From Paramacrobiotus metropolitanus (Eukaryota > Tardigrada > Eutardigrada > Parachela > Macrobiotidae): a DNA stretch of 64,000 nt. The translations under genes and the position numbers were made by a program. The DNA is taken from assembly GCF_019649055.1 (NCBI RefSeq), contig NW_026570257.1:806001-870000 (forward strand). Direction: 5' to 3'. This document shows, piece after piece, positions 57,640 through 64,000 of this stretch; within the stretch, counting starts at the first letter, position 1, and each line of letters starts with the position of its first letter. The notes under the pieces were generated by a model that had not been told where the DNA came from, did not search any database, and saw only the letters and a program-made list of their open reading frames with translations.

Positions 57640-59420
57640 GGTAGCGACAAAATAGCACAGAATATACTATGCGTAACTGTAAATTATGGAGTGCCATTAA
57701 TCTTTACTTTTGTTTTTCTTATTATCCCATGACGGCGTTCACGAAAAGATAGTAGCGAACTATGCAGTGTTCGCTCTAATCGTGACAACTGTAGCCGCTG
57801 TAGCCGTTGGAATCAAATCGGCAGCCAGCACACGCCTCTGTAACTAAAACCCTTTAGGGTTACAGTGCGCTAACTAATGTTTAATACAGAAAATTTAATG
57901 TAGCCAAGTTAATCGCAATCATAAGCCTTAAGAAAATGCAACTGAATCATGCCAGAACTTCTTTAATACTCGTACTTTCGTTGACAAGGTTATCAAACAC
58001 CGTAGTGTTTGTTATAAGTTAATATTATTTATTGCACGTTACCAAATCATCAAAAACAATATTACCAACAATGTTGTAGCCACTCCCGATGTCTGGCCAG
58101 AACTGCAGAATGGCGAACTCGTATAAATTTACTGCGCGTAATAGCGAACGCTAGCGTACTTGTTGCTAAAGACGTACAATTAGTAATCTTTCTTTCACCT
58201 TTCGGTAGTTCAGTTGCTTCTGTAGAAATAAAGCACCACAAGAGGCTTGCTTAGGTGTATATATTTATCCTTCCCGTTTGATTCAACAAGACGTTAACAT
58301 CTAAAATGCGCCATTGTTTTATTCTCCTTTTTTTCTTCGTGTTGTATGGCGCACTCAGGGCTTTTCCCATTGCGCCCCAGCGTACTGACACGCATCACCA
58401 CTACATTCCAGATTTCTATAATGCGACTTTTCTGGCTAACGGCGGCGACCCCACGAGCTTCGGTAATCCCAACTGGTCGTTAGAACTGGACGATCAGTTC
58501 AACCAGAACAACTCCATATCCAGTGTCATCTTTTCCATAACAGCGCCGGGAACAACCATCATGCCGTCCAGTACGGCCGCTGCCATCTCCAAACAAGTTA
58601 ACGAGTATGGAGCGCGTCTACGCGACAGCAATCCACAAAAGTACGGATTTTTCGCCACACTCCCATCGCTACTCGATAGAGACGCGACACTGGCCGAAAT
58701 CGCTTACTCTCTGGATACACTAAAAGCTGATGGTGTGACCTTTTTTACCAGCTATGGTAATGCGACACATTATCTGGGCCATCCGGATTTTACGAATATT
58801 TGGGCGGCGTTAAATGTCCGTAACGCGACGGTGTTTATCCATCCCACATACGGGTGCAGTCTGAAACCGGTTTCCACCACGGTCAATCTCAGTGTGTCAA
58901 CGATGGATTTCCCCCAAGAAACCACTCGAACAATCATTGACATGGTAGCGTCTAATGTTATCCGCGATTTTCCGAATGTGAAGATCATCGTTTCGCATGC
59001 CGGCGGCACGTTGCCGTACATTTTTGGGCGTATCACCAATTCGTTCTACCGTTCAGGTCGCCTTAAGAAAACTCCGGACCAAGTTCTGCAAGAAGTAAAG
59101 ACGCTGTACTTCGACATCGCCACATCGAAGTATCCATTGACACTTGATGCTATCACGAACTTTGCGCAGCCTGATAGAATTTTATTTGCAACGGATTTTC
59201 CGTACAATCCACTGCTTGCAACATTAGAAGAGACGAAAAACTGGGATGAGTACGTTGCGTCGTCGGTTGCGAGTACGACAAAAGGATCACCCCAGAATCT
59301 ACTGGCCATTGATCGAGACAATGCTTTGAAACTCTTCCCCAGATTCAAGACGAGCTCAATTGACTACATAATGTATCGCTAAATTTACCCCACTGTTTTT
59401 TACAAATGCATGCATTAATC
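57640..59420 (+). repeat. Segmental duplication partner of 40915-42640
   Basis: Covers about 670 bp of upstream DNA plus the whole amidohydrolase copy 4. It matches the copy 3 region, with the upstream part diverged by point changes and small indels and the coding part nearly identical. The stronger coding similarity suggests selection or gene conversion. Confidence 0.7.
58306..59382 (+). CDS. Secreted amidohydrolase-2 (ACMSD / 6-methylsalicylate decarboxylase-like), copy 4
   Basis: Intronless, 358 aa. Signal peptide CFILLFFFVLYGALRAFP. Metal site begins RTDTHHHY (His30, His32), where the other copies have RIDVHHH; both His of HxH remain. FIHPTYG and SHAGGTLPY are intact, and the last motif is ATDFPYN with the Asp retained (Gly to Ala, as in copy 3). 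A short insertion SSVASTT near residue 325 is absent from copy 3. TATATATTTA lies about 45 bp upstream of the ATG, and the shared AATCTTTC block about 120 bp upstream. Likely functional version of the copy 3/copy 4 pair. Confidence 0.88.
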   Translation: MRHCFILLFFFVLYGALRAFPIAPQRTDTHHHYIPDFYNATFLANGGDPTSFGNPNWSLELDDQFNQNNSISSVIFSITAPGTTIMPSSTAAAISKQVNEYGARLRDSNPQKYGFFATLPSLLDRDATLAEIAYSLDTLKADGVTFFTSYGNATHYLGHPDFTNIWAALNVRNATVFIHPTYGCSLKPVSTTVNLSVSTMDFPQETTRTIIDMVASNVIRDFPNVKIIVSHAGGTLPYIFGRITNSFYRSGRLKKTPDQVLQEVKTLYFDIATSKYPLTLDAITNFAQPDRILFATDFPYNPLLATLEETKNWDEYVASSVASTTKGSPQNLLAIDRDNALKLFPRFKTSSIDYIMYR

Positions 59421-59685
59421 GTTTTTGTAATAGCCTTTGGTCAGTTGTTGATTTATTCTTTTTTTTATATAACACAGCGAAACACACCTTTACTTGCAAA
59501 AGTACAAAAACAATTATATGAGACGTATTAGAGATTGGTTCCCGTCGGAAGCATATAAGTACAGGCCTCAGTCTGCGTCCTGTACATTCGGCGACTGGTT
59601 ATCGGTGTTTGTGTGTACAGCGTACTGGGCCGTAGTCCTAACGAGGGCCGCATCGACTTATTCAAGATGGATTGGTTTTTCATCC

Positions 59686-62281
59686 CTACAACATAATACA
59701 CTCAACATCCACTAATCTCTTCTCTGAAACACGATAAATACACGCCGGCTTACCGAGTTTACACGATATAATCTTGAATAAAGCGGCCCTAAAGCGCTTG
59801 CTTAACACGGTGTAAAGGAAAGGATTAATGGCGCTGTTGCAGTACTGCAAATCAGTCAATTAAGCATTGAACCTTTATTAAATTAAAATGGTGTTCGCTT
59901 ACCACTAGCGTCTTGGCGAATAGTACGTAGTACATATCCATATATGGTTTTTTGCTGATGGAGTTATACACCAGTAATCCGCGATACGGCAGCCATAAGA
60001 TGGCGAACGATGCCACCACCACAACCAACATCTTCACCACCTGGATGCGGGAGCGCACCGCGTTAGACATGTTTTCAATGTAGGCGTCGGTGGCGTTGTT
60101 GGCCTTATCGGCTTTCATCCGCTCCATGGAGTCCATGTCCTCCTGGATGGTTACGCGGCGGCGCAGCTTATCGGCCGTGGTCTTGTGGACCGCCTGGATA
60201 CTGCGGTATAGAACACAGCCCATCCGGACGTAGAGGATGACGGAGACGGCCAACGGCAGGAAGTAGAAGATGGCCACGTCGGCCACGAAGAAGGACAGGT
60301 AGAAGTCGCGTTTCAGGCGGTAGTCGCATTTTTCCAAGCCTTTCACGTCGAAGAGGATTAAGGGCTTGGTCACGGCCAGGCCCAGCCAGGGTGCGGAGTA
60401 GAGGAGCACCACGATCCAGATGCCGACGATGATTTTTCTCGCGCGGCTGACCGTGCAGACGGTTTGAGCGGACATGGGATGACAGATGGCTACGTACCTA
60501 GAAAAAGGCCAAAATAAAATCAACCATGAGGATGCATTGATCATCAATGCAGTTTGATGGTTTACGGCAAATAATACATTAAAATTATATGATATCGAAA
60601 GCTTTTCTGCAAGTACGGGTATACGTATATGCGTATAATTATTCAAGTTCAGCGCGTAACTATAACAGCAACGGCATTTAGCGCTTTTATTCAAAAATGT
60701 TTTCTAGAGAAGCATGGAAAGAGTGATTACCTTTTTTTACTTTGTAGTTAAACTTCTTATCACACAACCATTTTTACGACAATTAAGTTTGTATATAATA
60801 ATTATATGATTATTCCAGTACAGCGCCGTGATCATAATATGCGTTTAGCAGTTATTGACTTATAAAATTTGAAATTTAATAGTTTTATTTTATAAGTACG
60901 GCAAAATAAGTTATGGCTGTTAAACATTAGCGCATTCAAACAATAACTTTTTACCATTTCTAAACAGTTAAAAATACACATTCGCTATTATTTTGTTGTT
61001 CTAATTTCGCCTTTTTCGGTGGCTTTTAAATTTATTAGGTCAGATTGCCGCTGGCATCATATATAACATACCGTTCGACTGTAAAGGCCAGGATGCTGCA
61101 ATAAAATTGAGACGGTATAGATTGCGATTTGTGCCGGAAATGCGTGTCCACTTACATTTGAACAGATAAATAATCATTTTTCTCTTGCTTACTGGTAGTT
61201 GATAAAATACGACACCGATGGCGTAACCCATCACTACAATCGTCAGAGCGTTGGCTAAGGAAATGCGTACCTGATCGATCCCGAGTTAATGGAGAGGAAA
61301 TTGGTAAATACCATCAGTGAGCAGCCGAAATGGCCCAGGACCCACTGTTTGCTGTACAGGTGGTAGGATAAAATCGCTTCCGGTATCGCTGAGCAAACAA
61401 CCAAGATATCGGCAACGGCTAATGAAACCTATAAATATGGGACAAACAATGTGTATATATGCCGGACAGCGGTTGATTCAGTCAGTGACGGGGTAATCAA
61501 TACGCCGGTATCGTTAATTTTGTTGACCTTTAATCCAGTCTATCGTATAAAAACTGTCAACTTAGTGAATACGCACACGGAAACGCACGTGAAATTGTGA
61601 GATGAATCACTAGAGGAAAAAAAGTTTGCCCGCCTTTTGCAACATTTTATACGTAATGCGTTTTCCTAGGATAGTGACTAGCCTTCTTTCTCGATTTTGA
61701 TTGCATAACTGAGCTGTCGACTTCAGCTATTATTTATTGCCGAGCATGCAGCTAATCACTTAAATTTGTTTTTTAAATTAACCGAGCGTCTACTGTATAT
61801 ATATACATATATGACATTTTTTTAAATGAATTTTATAGGCGATATTTAATTACAACATATTTTGCGGTTCCCAACTATTCAATCAGTGCGTGTACCGGAG
61901 CGTGCATCGCGATCAGCTGACCAACGACAAACCATTTTAAAAACAATCGGCACGTACCAGATAGCAGTATGTGGGCGTATGAAGACTGCGCGTCTTCCTG
62001 ACCACAATACAAATCATAACATTGCCCAGGAATCCAATGAAGAATATAATACTGTGCAGGATTGTGCCGATGATGCGGTAGGGCAGCGGAAACATGGTAG
62101 CACGCGGTGCCGGATAGAATGTCCCATTCCGCATCACACCGCCGCCTGCTGAGGCGTTAAGCAGTGCCGCCGAATACAGCGCGTACGGTGCCGGAAACGT
62201 GGTGTTGATAATTAATTTATCCGTCCATTCCGCTGGCATCCCTAGCGGCTCCATTTTATTCCGGCCAAACCTAACAGTCAA
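59686..62281 (-). CDS. Thyrotropin-releasing-hormone-receptor-like GPCR, copy 3
   Basis: Five exons: 62281-61958, 61428-61271, 61095-61072 (24-nt micro-exon), 60497-59903 and 59844-59686, 419 aa, all GT-AG and in phase. Exon 1 has glycosylation sites (NTT, NAS, NGT) and TM1 FFIGFLGNVMICIVV. Exon 2 has SLAVADILVVCSAIP. The micro-exon encodes ILAFTVE, with ERY completed across the junction (YVAICHPMSAQTVC). Long ICL3 is charged (KLRRRVTIQEDMDSMERM). TM6 is FAILWLPYRGLLVYNS. TM7 is CNSAINPFLY with a tail ending VECIML. It keeps the same micro-exon as copy 2, lacks copy 2's extra last intron, and so is closest in structure to the probable ancestor. Met 62254 is an alternative start. Peptide-hormone receptor by family resemblance. 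Confidence 0.82.
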
Positions 62282-64000
62282 TCGCGGTCCGGTATGTGCA
62301 GCAGCTTACTTTGATGGCGGAGAAATCAGCTGGAAAGAAATGATGCACTTTGCCGTCGGGTCTCTGGTTGTGCGCGTCCTATTAAGAACGCCGCGCACGG
62401 CCCTTACATAATGGAATAAGAGTTTGTAGAGTAAACTTTCTTAATAGACTGACGTCAGGGCGTTAGATGTATCTGCGGTTAAGCGGATGGATGAAAAAAT
62501 TGCTCCCAATTCCCGTAGTATAAAGGGGAGCGGGCGGAAAAAAGGCGAGCAATTAGTCTTGATAGTCGATTATATTTTTATAAATTCCCTGAAGCTCAGC
62601 GGATGAACAAAGGCCGCTATTCCCATTCTGAAGATTTTTCTAGTTCAGGTTTCCGTAGTTGTAGAAGTATATCATGCGCTGTTCCGCTTAACCGACTGCC
62701 ACTTTCCGAACATAAAATGTACAGGAAAACAGTAATCGACATTTTTAATTAATTACCAAATAATGCTTAATAAGTAACTATAAAAAATTTAAACTGTGAA
62801 TAATTTTATAATCAGCTACGTTGCACAAAGATCACAGTTTTGGCTGCCGAAAGGAGAAAACAAAATTTCAGATATATACTCGCAGATTCTTATACACGCA
62901 TTCCGTTGCGTCAAACATTAAAAATTATTTACCAAAAATTTTCTGCATCAAATCAAAAATAGTTTTAAACATTATTTTAAATAATGTAATTTGTAACGAA
63001 TGTTTTAAGACAAAGAAAAACTAAACGGAGATGCACTACTGTCTGCTCACCCTTCACAGGCATTTGCTCCCCTCAAAATTAAAGGTTAACGAAATTAAAT
63101 TCTGTAACTGTTTACACTGGTTATCGCACCATCATTCCGACCCCGTTACAAAATGTCGTTAATTCAATGGCGACACAATCGATGCCGGCGATATCTGTAT
63201 TGACCCTGGGTGGAATATAATAATAGGGATTTTTTTGTTAAAAGCGCTGACATATGGAGCGGGATATTGAGGGTCCTCAAGTGTGCCCTTAGCGGTTAGC
63301 GATACATAATGCTCATGCCGGCTATTATAATGGAAATGGGCGCTACTTCAGTTGACCCAACATTTAGCTTGAACACACTGCTAAATCCATTGACTACACG
63401 TTTTCCTAATCCCAAGTACCGGATCACAACAGCCGATAACTGTCTGATAAATATCACGCATCCATGCATTTTTCATGTGGCGTTTACTTTGCCATTGAAA
63501 ATGATCTGTGAAACATTTCCCATACATTGCATTATGTGCCTCACCTGTTTATTTATGTATTTGCTTCCGGACAATAAAACACGGATGCGGTCCTAATATT
63601 ACACAACAGCTGGCTAACTAGACTCTGTTGATTTATATACACATAATTCCAATAAAGGAGCAGCAGTATGTTCCATGTATCGTTCGATATTTCGTAAACG
63701 CTCAGACTTTTTATTATAATTTTTTCGTCGTAATGACGCTGTAGACTGTCAGGTGTATACAATACACAATTACACATGAATTTCAGTGAAACTGCAGAAG
63801 TAAACACCTTTTTAAGGCGATAAGTTTTGCTGATTCAGAGCAGTACAGATACAAATTGTAGTCATAAAAGAAGACATCATTTTTATGATCCAGAAAATAC
63901 ATAACTCAAATACGTAAATATTGTTACAAAACCTCGCACACTGATATTATTATAATAACATGTACAATATTGTTGTGCCGGTAAAACACTCCTACTTGCA
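62282..64000. other. Terminal intergenic region, no gene seen
   Basis: A TATAAAGG string at 62519-62526 in a GC-richer context is promoter-like on the plus strand without a recognisable downstream exon. The rest is AT-rich and featureless. Confidence 0.45.

Overview
This is eukaryotic, invertebrate-type DNA: compact genes with GT-AG introns, secreted proteins with short signal-peptide exons, many class A seven-transmembrane receptors, a Helitron and an isolated nuclear tRNA gene. The mix (expanded orphan receptors, thyrotropin-releasing-hormone-receptor-like genes, tandem intronless amidohydrolases of microbial type, small NlpC/P60-like secreted protein) best fits an ecdysozoan, most likely a eutardigrade. 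That assignment is an inference. No single-copy marker in the window fixes it. All exon boundaries were read by hand from splice signals and from paralogue comparison.

Layout. 0-6 kb: three copies of one GPCR family (A), all on the minus strand. The first is a pseudogene carrying a 308-bp TA-flanked MITE, the second has an N-terminal frameshift and the third is intact. A two-exon secreted NlpC/P60-like gene lies between the first two. 7.2-9.5 kb: a TRH-receptor-like gene (family B). 11.5-12.8 kb: first of three family C GPCRs. 13.9-19.2 kb: two paralogous secreted cystatin-like genes with matching four-exon structures. The second has a 2.7-kb intron holding a tandem array of perfect CRE sites. 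20.1-24.2 kb: two more family C GPCRs, the first with a frameshifted C-tail. 25-26.8 kb: GPCR debris, a CCHC zinc-knuckle fragment and a diverged repeat pair. 27.1-31.8 kb: second TRH-receptor-like gene. 34.5-34.9 kb: small Cys-rich secreted protein.

36.5-42.6 kb and 58.3-59.4 kb: four intronless, plus-strand, secreted amidohydrolase-2 (ACMSD / 6-methylsalicylate-decarboxylase-like) genes. The third is interrupted by a single nonsense codon and belongs to a segmental duplication shared with the fourth. A tRNA-Ala(CGC) lies between the first two. Between copies three and four sit an unfamiliar 228-aa gene, a 1.3-kb foldback element with TA-flanked inverted ends and two giant internal hairpins, a Helitron with an accessory coiled-coil ORF and a Rep-helicase-OTU ORF, and a decayed DRG1 fragment. 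59.7-62.3 kb: third TRH-receptor-like gene. All GPCRs are on the minus strand and all amidohydrolases on the plus strand.

The window reads as an accessory neighbourhood built by local gene duplication (receptors, cystatin-like proteins, amidohydrolases) and by transposons, rather than as an operon-like functional unit. The amidohydrolases plausibly act outside the cell on aromatic carboxylates. The NlpC/P60-like and Cys-rich proteins are also predicted to be secreted.
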